A stretch of DNA of 64,000 nucleotides. Origin: Sphaerisporangium dianthi (lineage in GTDB: Bacteria; Actinomycetota; Actinomycetes; Streptosporangiales; Streptosporangiaceae). Shown here one piece after another: positions 35,702 to 44,570 of the stretch. The position numbers and the translations under genes are program-made. How positions within the stretch are numbered: position 1 is the stretch's first letter; the number at the start of each line of letters is the position of its first letter. The notes under the pieces were generated by a model. The model saw only the letters and a list, made by a program, of their open reading frames with translations, made no database searches and was not told the DNA's origin. The DNA is taken from the NCBI RefSeq assembly GCF_042654065.1, contig NZ_JBHSFP010000001.1, forward strand, positions 124,001 through 188,000. The letters are read 5' to 3'.

Positions 35702-35718
35702 CGTGCCGCGACGGCACG
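35702..35718. terminator. Weak hairpin between convergent genes
   Basis: CGTGCCG and CGGCACG form a 7-bp stem with a 3-base loop just after the response regulator stop on the minus strand. Confidence 0.3.
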
Positions 35719-35726
35719 GAGCCGTC

Positions 35727-36398
35727 TCACACCGTGGCCCGGCGGGGCGTCACCAGGCCGGTCTCGTAGGCGAAGGCGACAGCCTGCGCGCGGCTGGAGA
35801 GGCCGAGTTTGGTCATCGTGCGGTTGAGGTGGGTCTTCACGGTCGCCTCGCTGACGCAGAGGCGACCGGCGATCTCGGTGTTGGACAGCGCGTGCCCGAC
35901 CAGCTCGAGGACCTCCGCCTCGCGGGCGGTGAGGGCGGCCAGATCGCGGGAGGGACGCGCGGTGACGTCCGTGCGGCGCGTGTAGGTTTCGATCAGGCGG
36001 CGGGTGACGCTGGGCGCGAAGAGCATCTCACCGGCCGCGATGGTGCGGATCGCCGCGAGCAGGCGCTCGGGCGGGGTGTCCTTGAGCAGGAAGCCCGACG
36101 CGCCGGCCCGCAGGGCGTTGTAGACGTAGTCGTCGAGATCGAAGGTGGTGAGGATCACGACCTTCGGCGGCCGGTCGTCCGCGGCGGCGAGGATGCGCTC
36201 GGTGGCGGTCACCCCGCTCATGCCGGGCATCCTGATGTCCATCAGGATCACGTCCGGGCGCCTCGCCGCGGCCAGGCGCACGGCTTCCTCACCGGTGGCC
36301 GCCTCGCCGACGACGTCGAGCCCGGACATGGCGCGGATCAGCGCGGCGAGGCCGGCACGGACCAGGATCTGATCGTCGACGACGAGCACTTTGATCAT
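35727..36398 (-). CDS. NarL/LuxR-family response regulator
   Basis: This is a 223-residue two-component response regulator. The receiver domain has the phospho-acceptor Asp54 in ILMDIRMPG and a conserved Lys in FLLKDTPPERL. The C-terminal LuxR-type helix-turn-helix is LTAREAEVLELVGHALSNTEIAGRL followed by SEATVKTHLNRTMTKLGL. Its ATG overlaps the histidine kinase stop by four bases (ATGA), so the pair is translationally coupled. The DNA targets are not known. Confidence 0.96.
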   Translation of the reverse strand: MIKVLVVDDQILVRAGLAALIRAMSGLDVVGEAATGEEAVRLAAARRPDVILMDIRMPGMSGVTATERILAAADDRPPKVVILTTFDLDDYVYNALRAGASGFLLKDTPPERLLAAIRTIAAGEMLFAPSVTRRLIETYTRRTDVTARPSRDLAALTAREAEVLELVGHALSNTEIAGRLCVSEATVKTHLNRTMTKLGLSSRAQAVAFAYETGLVTPRRATV

Positions 36399-37702
36399 AG
36401 GGACGTCCCACCGGCCGGCATAGGAGGCTGCTCATCCCCGATCGAGGATGAGAAAGGCAGGGTCACCACGACCTCGAACCCGCCGAGCGGGCGGGGTCCG
36501 GCGGCCATCGTTCCCCTGTAGAGCTTGACGCGTTCCCGCATGCCGATCAAGCCGTGGCCCTTCTCGCCGTCGGAAGCGGCCGACCTCCCGCCCCCGCCGC
36601 CGTCGTCGGTGACGCGGATCACCAGTTCCGCGGGACGGTATCCGAGGGACACCCCGGCCCGCGCGGGCACGGCGTGCTTGAGCACGTTGGTGAGGGCTTC
36701 CTGGACGACCCGGTAGGCGCACAGGTCGACACCGGGCGCCAGCTGCCGTTCGACGCCGGTGACCGTCACCTCCACCGCCACCCCCGCGGAACGCACCCGC
36801 TCGACCAACTGCCCGAGCCGGTCGAGACCCGGCGCCGGATCATAGCTCACCCCCTCGCCGTCGTCCTCGGGCTCGATGCGCAGGACCGACAGCAACCGCC
36901 TCATCTCGCCCATGACCTCGCTGCCGGTCTGGGCGATGGTCGCCAGCGCGCCGCGCGCGGTGACCGGGTCGGAGGTGAACACATACCGGGCGAGCCCTGC
37001 CTGCACCGAGATGACGGACATGTGGTGGGCGACGACGTCGTGCAGCTCGCGGGCGATGCGCACCCGCTCCTCGGTGACCGCGCGCCGGGCCCTGTCCTCC
37101 TGGTCGCGGCGGAGCCGCTCGGACAGCTCGGCCAGCCGATGACTCCGCTCCGTCAGCAGCCGCGCGCTGTTGCCGAACCCCCAGGCCACGGCGATCAAGG
37201 CACCCGCCTGGACGACGCCCGCCCACAGGAGATCGGCGGGTCCCACCAGGAACGCGTGCGACCACATGACCAGGACGGCCACCGCGCCCGCGGCGGCCCG
37301 ACGCGGTGGCCGCTGAGCCGCCACCGTGTACAGGGCCAGCAGCGGCGGCATGGTGTTCATCCCGTAGTAGTAGCCCAGCGCGTGGTACACGATCGCGGCC
37401 GCGCAGGAGATCAGCAGGACCGTGAACGGGGCGCGCCTGCGCAGCGCCAGCGGGAGGTTCACCACCAGCGTCAGGACCATGGAGAACCGGTCCGGCAGCC
37501 GGAACCCGTTCGCGGGCCCCGTCATCCCCAGAAGCCACGGATCGTGGGCCACCGCCACTTCGAAGGCCAGGGTCACGCCGGCGGCCACCAGGGCGAGCCC
37601 TCCGTCGACGACGAGCGGGTTCGTCGCGGCGAACCCCCTGAACGACGCGACGAACCTTGTGCCCATCGGCGCATGGTAACGGGACGACCACCGATCCCTC
37701 AT
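36395..37702 (-). CDS. Membrane sensor histidine kinase (HisKA_3)
   Basis: This is a 435-residue sensor kinase. Four or five hydrophobic segments span residues 25-190. The dimerisation/phospho-acceptor motif is RIARELHDVVAHHMSVISVQ with the phosphorylated His after REL. The HATPase domain shows LTNVLKHA (N box) and GHGLIGMRERV (G2 box). It is the partner of the downstream NarL-type regulator. The ATG at 37702 follows GGCGGGGG almost directly; the ATG at 37666 (MGTRFVASF) is a credible alternative. The stimulus is unknown. Such five-TM kinases in actinomycetes often respond to membrane stress. Confidence 0.94.
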   Translation of the reverse strand: MRDRWSSRYHAPMGTRFVASFRGFAATNPLVVDGGLALVAAGVTLAFEVAVAHDPWLLGMTGPANGFRLPDRFSMVLTLVVNLPLALRRRAPFTVLLISCAAAIVYHALGYYYGMNTMPPLLALYTVAAQRPPRRAAAGAVAVLVMWSHAFLVGPADLLWAGVVQAGALIAVAWGFGNSARLLTERSHRLAELSERLRRDQEDRARRAVTEERVRIARELHDVVAHHMSVISVQAGLARYVFTSDPVTARGALATIAQTGSEVMGEMRRLLSVLRIEPEDDGEGVSYDPAPGLDRLGQLVERVRSAGVAVEVTVTGVERQLAPGVDLCAYRVVQEALTNVLKHAVPARAGVSLGYRPAELVIRVTDDGGGGGRSAASDGEKGHGLIGMRERVKLYRGTMAAGPRPLGGFEVVVTLPFSSSIGDEQPPMPAGGTSL

Positions 37703-37833
37703 CCCCCGCCGGACCGACGAGGCGTACCGCGGAAGTCACGCTCCCGCCGGTCCGTACCGCAGGGGTTTACCCCCCGGCGGCGACGATCACCTCTACCCGG
37801 GCCGCTCGCCGTTCCGGGCACGCTGGGGGCCCA

Positions 37834-38002
37834 GAAGCGATAGATGAGGATGCGGCCGACCTTGCGGAGGAACGAGAAGCGGCTCATCCCCGCAAGGGCG
37901 GCGCGGCACCGGGTCCGGCGTACGGCTGTGCACGGCGCGCCCGTACAGCGTGGCGAGAAGCGTCTCCTTCTCCTTGGTGAGATAAACCTTCTCGGTACCC
38001 AT
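37834..38002 (-). pseudogene. Remnant of TcmP/LCM-type methyltransferase gene
   Basis: The minus strand starts with a normal N-terminus of an O-methyltransferase of this family (MGTEKVYLTKEKETLLATLY followed by GRAVHSRTPDP). After about 32 residues the reading shifts frame into a typical C-terminus of the same family (SRFSFLRKVGRILIYRF). The family is about 270 residues long, so roughly 220 central residues are gone. The usual stop after RYRF is replaced by TGG. GGAT-type ribosome sequence precedes the ATG. It is a decayed gene with a large internal deletion. Confidence 0.65.
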
Positions 38003-38238
38003 CCCTCAAGAGTAGGCCTGGGCGACAGAGAGTCCGCAGGTCAGAGGGCGGGGTGCGCGGGAGGCGACCAGCTCGCCACCGACAATACAAATGTTCTTGA
38101 CAAGATGAGTTTTCGGTAGCAACGTATCGGGCAGTAGAGATGCAGCGGCCGAGAAGATCGGCGCATCGCCCTCGACAACGAGGTTGAGAGCACGTGATGG
38201 ATCACCCCGAGCGGGGATCCGACGGAAAGGACGCGGCA

Positions 38239-38850
38239 ATGAGGAAGCTGGTTGTGAGCACCTTCGTCACTCTCGACGGGATCATGCAGGCTCCCGGCGG
38301 CCCTGGCGAGGACGACAGCAATGGCTTCGCGCACGGCGGATGGACCGTGAACCACTGGGACGAGCAGCTGGCCAAGTTCATGGACGAGACCATGACCGCG
38401 CCGTTCGACCTCGTCCTCGGGCGCAAGACCTACGACCTCTTCGCCTCGTATTGGCCGAACGCCCCGGAGGAGGCCGGCGCCAAGCCCCTGAACGACGCGA
38501 CCAAGTACGTCGCGTCGCGGAGCCGTCCCGCGCTGCAGTGGAGGAACTCGGTCCTGATCGAGGGAGACGTGGCCGAGGGCGTCGCGGCGCTCAAGAAGGA
38601 GGACGGGCCCGAGCTGCAGGTGCACGGCAGCAGCGACCTGTTGCGGACGCTGCTGCGCCACGACCTCGTCGACCGGTACCGTCTGCTGATCTTCCCCGTC
38701 GTCCTCGGCTCGGGCAAGCGGCTGTTCTCCGAAGGCGCCGTCCCCGCCGGGCTGAAGCTCGTCGACAGCGCGGTCTCCACCACCGGGGTCGTCATGAACA
38801 CCTACGAACCGGCCGGTGAGGTCACCACGGGGTCCTTCGTTCAGGACTGA
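38239..38850 (+). CDS. Dihydrofolate reductase-like (RibD C-terminal) protein
   Basis: This is a 203-residue protein of the RibD C-terminal/DHFR-like family. It starts RKLVVSTFVTLDGIMQAPGGP and contains the NADPH-binding motifs LVLGRKTYDLFASYWP and LQVHGSSDLLRTLL and the end motif VVLGSGKRLF. These proteins are NADPH-dependent reductases of unknown substrate and are not true DHFRs. ATG 38239 with GGAAAGGA upstream is preferred to 38194. A strong hairpin follows the gene. Confidence 0.92.
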   Translation: MRKLVVSTFVTLDGIMQAPGGPGEDDSNGFAHGGWTVNHWDEQLAKFMDETMTAPFDLVLGRKTYDLFASYWPNAPEEAGAKPLNDATKYVASRSRPALQWRNSVLIEGDVAEGVAALKKEDGPELQVHGSSDLLRTLLRHDLVDRYRLLIFPVVLGSGKRLFSEGAVPAGLKLVDSAVSTTGVVMNTYEPAGEVTTGSFVQD

Positions 38851-38902
38851 CCGCTTCCGCGAAGCGGACGGCGAGCCTTCGGCTCGACCGGGACACCGGT
38901 CA

Positions 38903-38949
38903 GGGAGCAGGCGGACGGCCGGGGTATCTCCGGCGGTCCGCCTACTCCC
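38903..38949 (+). terminator. Long terminator hairpin
   Basis: A 20-bp stem with two mismatches (38903-38922 paired to 38930-38949; arms contain AGGCGGAC/GTCCGCCT) and a 7-base loop lies 52 bp after the DHFR-like stop. Confidence 0.75.
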
Positions 38950-39046
38950 TCGGTAGTACACGATGTGTCGCTGGAGGGAGGACGACGTAGAGCGGCGCGT
39001 GCAACAGCATCGGTCACTACCGACCGAGCTACGAAGGGAGCACGCG

Positions 39047-39535
39047 ATGCGCAGAATCTACGCAGCGCTTGCCGCACTGCTGTTGATCGCCGTACTGGCA
39101 CAGTTCTACTTCGCCGCGGTGGGCGCGTTCGCCAGACCACAGGACGACGACTCCTTCGCACTGCACAGCGTCACCGGCATGATGATCATCCCGGTCCTGT
39201 CACTGCTGGTCACCATCGCCGCCGCCGCTTCCCGCGCCCCCGGCCGGCAGATCGCCGCGGCCCTGCTGCCGTTCGGCCTGGTGATCGTCCAGGTGCTGAT
39301 CGTCGTGCTCGGCCGCGTACTGAACGACGGCGCGGACAACACGACCCCCGCCGGGCTCGCCATCATGGGCCTGCACGGGATCAACGGCATGGCCGTCATG
39401 GGGGCCGCCGGCATGGTGCTCCGCAACGCCCGCAAGCTCGCCGGCTCCCCGCGCGGCGCGCAGGCCGCCGACGACGCGCCCGCGGCGCGGGTCTCCGGTC
39501 CTGTCGGAGGCGAATCCGCGGCACGGTCCTCGTGA
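39047..39535 (+). CDS. DUF6220 membrane protein
   Basis: This is a 162-residue protein with four predicted membrane helices (IYAALAALLLIAVLAQFYF, MIIPVLSLLVTIAAAA, LLPFGLVIVQVLIVVL, GLHGINGMAVMGAAGMVL). Conserved His residues sit in FALHSVTG and GLHGING; the pattern matches DUF6220. Such proteins may bind heme or metal through membrane histidines, but this is not established. GAAGGGAG precedes the ATG. Its TGA overlaps the GTG of the multicopper oxidase gene, so both are probably translated together and act in one process. Confidence 0.82.
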   Translation: MRRIYAALAALLLIAVLAQFYFAAVGAFARPQDDDSFALHSVTGMMIIPVLSLLVTIAAAASRAPGRQIAAALLPFGLVIVQVLIVVLGRVLNDGADNTTPAGLAIMGLHGINGMAVMGAAGMVLRNARKLAGSPRGAQAADDAPAARVSGPVGGESAARSS

Positions 39536-41919
39536 CCGTCGAAGGACTCATGGCGCTCGACCTGCTCGCCGGGGTGCTCGCCGCGGTGGCGTGGCTGGGC
39601 GCGGGCGCGGCGGCGGCCACCCGCCATGTCAGGGTGGCCGCCGGTCTGTTCGTCCTGGCGGTGCTGGCGTCGCTCGCGCGGGGCGGTCTCGTCCTGGCGC
39701 TCGCCGGCGCCGGCTGGTGGTTCGTCCAGGAGAAGCTCACGCTGACATTGCCGCTGCTGGCGGCCGGCACGGTCGCCGCCGCCGTGCTCGCCGCTCCGTC
39801 CCTGGCCGGCGCGGCCCTGCGGGACGGCCGGAGGGGGCCCGGCGCCGTGGGGGCGGCCCACACCGACTCGACGGCGACGGAACCGCACGCCACGGGGGCG
39901 CGGGCGGTCGAGGACCCGGCGAGCGGGCCGGGCGCGGCGACGTTGACGGCGTCTTGGGCGGTGCCGGCGTTGTTCGGGGCCGGGTACGCGGCGGCGGCCG
40001 GGCCGGTGGTCACGTTGCTGCTGGGGTACCCGGCGACGTGGAGCACGGCGGTGATCACCGTGGTCCTCGTGGCCGCGGCGGTGCTGACCACCCAGCGGTT
40101 GCTGTCCCCCGGCACGCGCGTCCGCGGGACGAGGGGCGCCGTGGCGGCGACCGTCGTGGCCGGGCTGGTAGGTGGAGGGCTCGCGTTCCTGCCTGCGGAC
40201 GAGGTCGACACCGGGGGCGGCCCGGCCGTCGCCTCCTCGCGCACCATGCCGACGCACGGCGGACACGCCGCCCCGCCGATGCCGGCCGGACACGCCGCCA
40301 TGCCGATGCAGGGCGGACACACCGTCACGCCGATGCAGGCCGGACACGCCGCCATGCCGATGGCCGCTGGCCGATTCGGAGCGGGGCACCCGGCAGGAAC
40401 GCGGACGGCCGGCGCGGCGCGGCACGACCGGCCGGTGACCGCCCTGCGCGGACCCTCCGCGCCCGCGCCGGGCGGCACGGTGCGCCGGTACGAGCTCACG
40501 GCGCGCACGGCCACGATCACCCTGTCCTCGGGGCGCAAGGTGGCCGCGTGGACGTTCAACGGCGCCGTCCCCGGCCCGCCGATCACCGCCGCCGAGGGTG
40601 ACCTGATCGAGGTGCGCCTGCGCAACGCCGACATCGAACGCGGGGTCACCCTGCACTGGCACGGCTACGACGTTCCCTCCGGCGAGGACGGGGTCCCCGG
40701 CCTGACGCAGGACAGTGTGCGGCCCGGACAGGAGTTCGTGTACCGGTTCCTCGCGAACCAGGTGGGCACGTACTGGTACCACACGCACGAGGTGTCGGAC
40801 CAGGGCGTGAAGATGGGCCTGTACGGCGCGCTGCTGGTGACCCCGCGCGCATCGGCCCCCAAGGCCGCCCCCGCGTCCCAGCGGGAACCGGCCGCCCAGG
40901 GCGCGCGGGCAACCTCGGGCGGAGCCACGGCGGCGGGTGGAGCGGTGACGCTCGGGGAAGCGGCCGCGCCGGGCGTCGATCTCACTCTGCTGATGCACAC
41001 GTTCGCGGGGCGCACCGTGGCCGGCGACCATGACGAGCCGATCGAGTGGCGCGCCGCGCCCGGGGCGCCCGTGCGGCTGAGGCTGGTCAACACCGACAAC
41101 ACCCCGCACCGGTTCGCGCCGGTGGGCACGCGCTTCCGGCTGGCGGCCGTGGACGGTTCCGATCTGCACGGCCCCGGCGAGGTGAGCCAGGTGGGGCTGC
41201 GCCTGCCCGCGGGCGGACGTTACGACCTGTCCTTCACCATGCCGCCGGGCGCGCCGGTCGTGCTCGCCGTGGACGACCGCGTGGTCGTCCTGCGCCTCAC
41301 CGCCGGCGGTACCGGTCCGGGGCCGGGAGGATCTGGCGGAGCGACCGGCGGCGCCGGTTCAGGGGGGTCCGGCGGAGCGACCGGCGGCGCCGCTCCGGGA
41401 GGACCTGGCGGCGTTCCCGCGACGGCCGGGTGGCCTGAGCTCGATCTTCTGCGGTACGGGACGCCGGACGGCGCGCGGCACGATGACCTGACCGGGCGGT
41501 TCGACCGCGACTTCACGCTCGTGCTGGACCAGGGGCTCGCGCTGTCCGGCGGACGGCCGCTGTACGCGCACACGGTGAACGGCCACGCGTTCCCGTCCGT
41601 CCCGACGCAACTCGTCCGCGAGGGGGACGTCGTCCGGACGACGGTGGTGAACCGCGGGCGGGAGACCCATCCCTGGCATCTGCACGGTCACCGCGTCCTG
41701 GTGCTCTCGCGTGACGGGCGCGCGCCGGAGGGCGGCCCGCTGTGGCTGGACACCTTCGACGTCCGGCCGGGCGAGGTGTGGCAGGTGGCATTTCGGGCTG
41801 GCAACCCGGGTCTGTGGATGAACCACTGCCACAACCTGAGCCATGCCGATCAGGGCATGGTCCTCCACCTGGCGTACGAGGGGATCACGACTCCTTTCCA
41901 CGGCGCGCACGGCGGCTGA
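39532..41919 (+). CDS. Membrane-anchored multicopper oxidase
   Basis: This is a 795-residue protein combining five or six N-terminal membrane helices (residues 1-225), a Met/His-rich linker (about 239-283) and an extracytoplasmic multicopper oxidase. The copper-binding blocks are HWHGYD (near 376), YWYHTHE (near 414), HPWHLHGH (near 713) and HCHNLSHADQGM (near 765), so the T1, T2 and T3 sites look complete. A Gly-rich linker (GGSGGATGG repeats, residues 590-625) splits the cupredoxin domains. GTG 39532 overlaps the DUF6220 stop; ATG 39550 with GAAGGA is an alternative. It likely oxidises Cu(I) or phenolic substrates outside the membrane. Confidence 0.93.
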   Translation: MTVEGLMALDLLAGVLAAVAWLGAGAAAATRHVRVAAGLFVLAVLASLARGGLVLALAGAGWWFVQEKLTLTLPLLAAGTVAAAVLAAPSLAGAALRDGRRGPGAVGAAHTDSTATEPHATGARAVEDPASGPGAATLTASWAVPALFGAGYAAAAGPVVTLLLGYPATWSTAVITVVLVAAAVLTTQRLLSPGTRVRGTRGAVAATVVAGLVGGGLAFLPADEVDTGGGPAVASSRTMPTHGGHAAPPMPAGHAAMPMQGGHTVTPMQAGHAAMPMAAGRFGAGHPAGTRTAGAARHDRPVTALRGPSAPAPGGTVRRYELTARTATITLSSGRKVAAWTFNGAVPGPPITAAEGDLIEVRLRNADIERGVTLHWHGYDVPSGEDGVPGLTQDSVRPGQEFVYRFLANQVGTYWYHTHEVSDQGVKMGLYGALLVTPRASAPKAAPASQREPAAQGARATSGGATAAGGAVTLGEAAAPGVDLTLLMHTFAGRTVAGDHDEPIEWRAAPGAPVRLRLVNTDNTPHRFAPVGTRFRLAAVDGSDLHGPGEVSQVGLRLPAGGRYDLSFTMPPGAPVVLAVDDRVVVLRLTAGGTGPGPGGSGGATGGAGSGGSGGATGGAAPGGPGGVPATAGWPELDLLRYGTPDGARHDDLTGRFDRDFTLVLDQGLALSGGRPLYAHTVNGHAFPSVPTQLVREGDVVRTTVVNRGRETHPWHLHGHRVLVLSRDGRAPEGGPLWLDTFDVRPGEVWQVAFRAGNPGLWMNHCHNLSHADQGMVLHLAYEGITTPFHGAHGG
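40261..40368 (+). repeat. 27-bp tandem repeat encoding Met/His-rich units
   Basis: Four consecutive 27-bp units starting GGACAC encode GHAAPPMPA, GHAAMPMQG, GHTVTPMQA and GHAAMPMAA. The repeat codes for the putative copper-binding linker of the multicopper oxidase. Confidence 0.9.
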
Positions 41920-42075
41920 CGGGCGGTCGTCCCGGAATGCGGCGAAGGCGGGCCGCACTTCCGGCCTGCCCGGATCCGCCGGCCGGAGATCGTGTCGTCC
42001 GTGCATCTTGCGGGATTTCGCGGCGTGGAGGCCTAAGGTGATCAATGAGGCGATCGGTACTAGGCTTCGCGGACG

Positions 42076-42945
42076 ATGTCCGGAAATATCCCGCCTCGTT
42101 TGCGTCGTACGTGGAAGCCCGGGGCTCTGATCATGGCGTTGACGATCGCTGCCGCCTGCCTGCTGGGCGGAAGCACCTACATGTTCGGCGGCCAGGGCGC
42201 CGAACCGAGCTCGGCGGCGAGGCTGCCGGTCGGCGTCCCCGGCGTCGTGGCCGGCCCCTCGGGAGCGACGTCTCCTGCCGCGTCGGCCACCCCGGCCGCC
42301 TCCGAGTCGCCGACCACGGCCCCGACCGGCTCGGACGACGACCCCGGCCCGGACCCGGGCTTCGGCAAGCAGCCGGTGGTCATCCGAGTCCCGTACTCGG
42401 CGAAGGGCCGGTACAAGGTGGTCAAGGGAGGCGCGCGCCCTCCGGCGGGCCGTCGCGGCAAGGTGATCCGCTATCTCGTCGAGGTCGAGCGCGGGCTCCC
42501 GTTCGATCCGGAGGAGTTCGCCGCCATGGTGCACCGGACGCTCAACGACCCCCGGAGCTGGGGCCGCGGCCGCACGCGGTTCAAGCGGGTGGCCCACGGA
42601 CCGGTGCGGTTCCGGGTGGCCCTGTCCAGCCCCGCGCTGACGAACCGGAACTGCCGCCCGCTCCAGACGTTCGGCGAGCTCTCCTGCTGGAACGGGGGGC
42701 GCTCGGTCATCAACGCGAAGCGCTGGGGGGCGGCCGTCCCCGGGTACCACGGCGACCTCATCGCCTACCGCCAGTACGTGATCAACCATGAGGTCGGCCA
42801 CGCGCTCGGGCACGGGCACCAGCCGTGCGCCGGACGCGGCAGGCTCGCCCCGGTGATGACCCAGCAGACCAAGTCCCTGCAGGGCTGCCGCCCGAACCCG
42901 TGGCCGTTCCCGCCCGCCAAGAGCAGGTCACGCGACGCGCGCTAG
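42076..42945 (+). CDS. DUF3152 putative secreted metalloprotease
   Basis: This is a 289-residue protein with an N-terminal membrane segment or signal anchor (GALIMALTIAAACLLGGS), a Pro/Ser/Thr-rich linker, and a C-terminal DUF3152 domain. The zinc-protease motif HEVGHALGHGH (HExxHxxGxxH-like) lies near residue 238-248. Four Cys residues (NCRPL, SCWNGG, PCAG, GCRPN) would form disulfides outside the cell. It ends in TAG, after which the same frame stays open for 62 more codons. Substrate unknown; actinobacterial DUF3152 proteins are largely uncharacterised. Confidence 0.87.
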   Translation: MSGNIPPRLRRTWKPGALIMALTIAAACLLGGSTYMFGGQGAEPSSAARLPVGVPGVVAGPSGATSPAASATPAASESPTTAPTGSDDDPGPDPGFGKQPVVIRVPYSAKGRYKVVKGGARPPAGRRGKVIRYLVEVERGLPFDPEEFAAMVHRTLNDPRSWGRGRTRFKRVAHGPVRFRVALSSPALTNRNCRPLQTFGELSCWNGGRSVINAKRWGAAVPGYHGDLIAYRQYVINHEVGHALGHGHQPCAGRGRLAPVMTQQTKSLQGCRPNPWPFPPAKSRSRDAR

Positions 42946-43134
42946 CACGGCGGCGACGCGCACGGCGGCCAGGAGCACCACAGCGACCCCGCCGGCCGTT
43001 TCGGGGCCGTGGCCGACGCCGTCGCGACGATCGGCCTGACCTTCTTCACCGGGGTGTCGTTCGTGCTGGAATCGTCCGCGGTGACGATGAAACCCGCGCA
43101 CGGTGTCGGCAGACTCGATATGACGACCGAGTAA
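42946..43134 (+). other. In-frame open extension after the DUF3152 stop
   Basis: Directly after the TAG at 42943-42945 the frame continues for 62 codons with strong G/C third positions to a TAA at 43132. The translation includes AVADAVATIGLTFFTGVSFV. It could be a remnant of another gene or of a longer ancestral product. I cannot assign a family. Confidence 0.3.
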
Positions 43135-43156
43135 AACCGACCAAGGGGATGAATTC

Positions 43157-44503
43157 ATGTTATCGGCTCGAATGTCCCTCCCGAGGCTGATGATGGCGGG
43201 GCTCGCGTCCAGCGTTGTGCTCGTGACCCTGACGGCGGCGGCCTTCCCCGCGGCGGCCCAGCGGGTGAGCGTGACCGCCCGGCAGGCCGAACCCGCGGGC
43301 CTGGACGGGACCGCGCGGACCCCGGACGCGTCCGCGCTCGACCGCGACGCGCTGCGGGCGACCCTCGACGGGGTGCCGGCCGCCGGCATGTACGGCGTCT
43401 ACTCAAGCGTCCGGGACGGCGGCGCCCGGTGGGCGGGGGCCTCGGGCGTGGCCGACGTGCGCACCGGCAGGCCCGTGACCTCCGGAATGCACCATCGGAT
43501 AGGCAGCGTCAGCAAGGCGTTCACGTCCGTCGCGCTCATGCAGCAGGTGGAGCGCGGGCGGCTCGACCTCGACGCTCCGATCGGGCGCTACCTGCCGCGC
43601 CTGGTGCCGGGCGAGCGCGGCCGCACCGTGACCACGCGGATGCTGCTGAACCACACCAGCGGCATCGGCGACTACATCCCGGGCGCCTTCCCTTCGCTGC
43701 TCCAGAACTCACCCGCCAGCCTCGACGACAACAGGTTCAGGCAGTTCGCCCCCGAGGAGCTGGCACGCCTGGGCCTGGCCGCGGAGCCCACCGGACGACC
43801 GGGCGAGCGCGCCTCCTACTCCAACACCAACTACGTGATCGCCGGCCTGCTGCTGGAGAGGCTCACCGGCACCCGCGTCGAGACCTACATCACCCGTAAT
43901 GTCATCGACAGGGCGGGGCTCCGCGACACGTACTTCCCCCGGACGCCGTTCATCCCCGGGCCGCACTCCAAGATGTACGAGGCGTTGTACGGCCTGATCG
44001 ACCCGCCGCGCGACTACAGCGTGTACAACATGTCCTGGGCCTTCACGGCGGGCGCGCTGGTCTCCACGATGGACGACCTCAACGCCTTCTACCGCGCGCT
44101 CCTCGGCGGCAGGCTGGTCGGCGCCGCGCAGCTCGCCGAGATGCAGCGCACCGTTCCGTTCACCGACGAGCAGGGCAGCGTCGTGATGAACTACGGTCTC
44201 GGCATCTACGCGCAGGACTGGCCGTGCGGCCGGTTCTGGGGCCACGACGGAGCGGTCTTCGGCTCCGGCACGGTGACGCTGTCCAGCCCTGACGGCCGCC
44301 GGCAGGCGTCCTTCGGCATCAACCTGATGAAGTACCAGCAATTCGACGAGAACGGCCAGATCCAGGTCCACCCGATCGACATCGCGCTGGCCCAGCACAT
44401 GCTGGTGGCGCTGTGCGGCGCCCAGGCCGGCGCGCCGAGCACGCTGAAGGCCCCCGCCGTCCCGCTGTTCCCGACCGAGGGCCTGCGCCCGGCACGCCGG
44501 TAA
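43157..44503 (+). CDS. Secreted serine hydrolase / D-Ala-D-Ala carboxypeptidase-like
   Basis: This is a 448-residue exported PF00144 protein. The signal peptide ends near AAAFPAAAQ. The three active-site motifs are complete: SVSK (Ser nucleophile, near residue 118), YSNTNY (Tyr, near 218) and the C-terminal WGHDGAVFG in place of KTG. This pattern fits D-alanyl-D-alanine carboxypeptidases of the R61 type, D-stereospecific peptidases or esterases. Two Cys residues near the end could form a disulfide. AAGGGG lies eight bases before the ATG. It converges with the next gene over a strong hairpin. Confidence 0.92.
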   Translation: MLSARMSLPRLMMAGLASSVVLVTLTAAAFPAAAQRVSVTARQAEPAGLDGTARTPDASALDRDALRATLDGVPAAGMYGVYSSVRDGGARWAGASGVADVRTGRPVTSGMHHRIGSVSKAFTSVALMQQVERGRLDLDAPIGRYLPRLVPGERGRTVTTRMLLNHTSGIGDYIPGAFPSLLQNSPASLDDNRFRQFAPEELARLGLAAEPTGRPGERASYSNTNYVIAGLLLERLTGTRVETYITRNVIDRAGLRDTYFPRTPFIPGPHSKMYEALYGLIDPPRDYSVYNMSWAFTAGALVSTMDDLNAFYRALLGGRLVGAAQLAEMQRTVPFTDEQGSVVMNYGLGIYAQDWPCGRFWGHDGAVFGSGTVTLSSPDGRRQASFGINLMKYQQFDENGQIQVHPIDIALAQHMLVALCGAQAGAPSTLKAPAVPLFPTEGLRPARR

Positions 44504-44527
44504 CGGCTCGAGCCCCCGCCCATCGTG

Positions 44528-44561
44528 ATCCCTCTCCGCCCGCGACCTGGCGGAGAGGGAT
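44528..44561. terminator. Bidirectional terminator hairpin
   Basis: ATCCCTCTCCGCC and GGCGGAGAGGGAT form a perfect 13-bp stem with an 8-base loop between the convergent genes ending at 44503 and 44571. Confidence 0.85.
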
Positions 44562-44570
44562 GACCACCGG

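Noticed and set aside
38965..39531. Long N-terminal extension of the multicopper oxidase frame, overlapping the DUF6220 gene
   Set aside because: The DUF6220 frame has clear membrane helices and a ribosome site, while the extension is Arg-rich shadow coding. The oxidase start is at 39532 or 39550.
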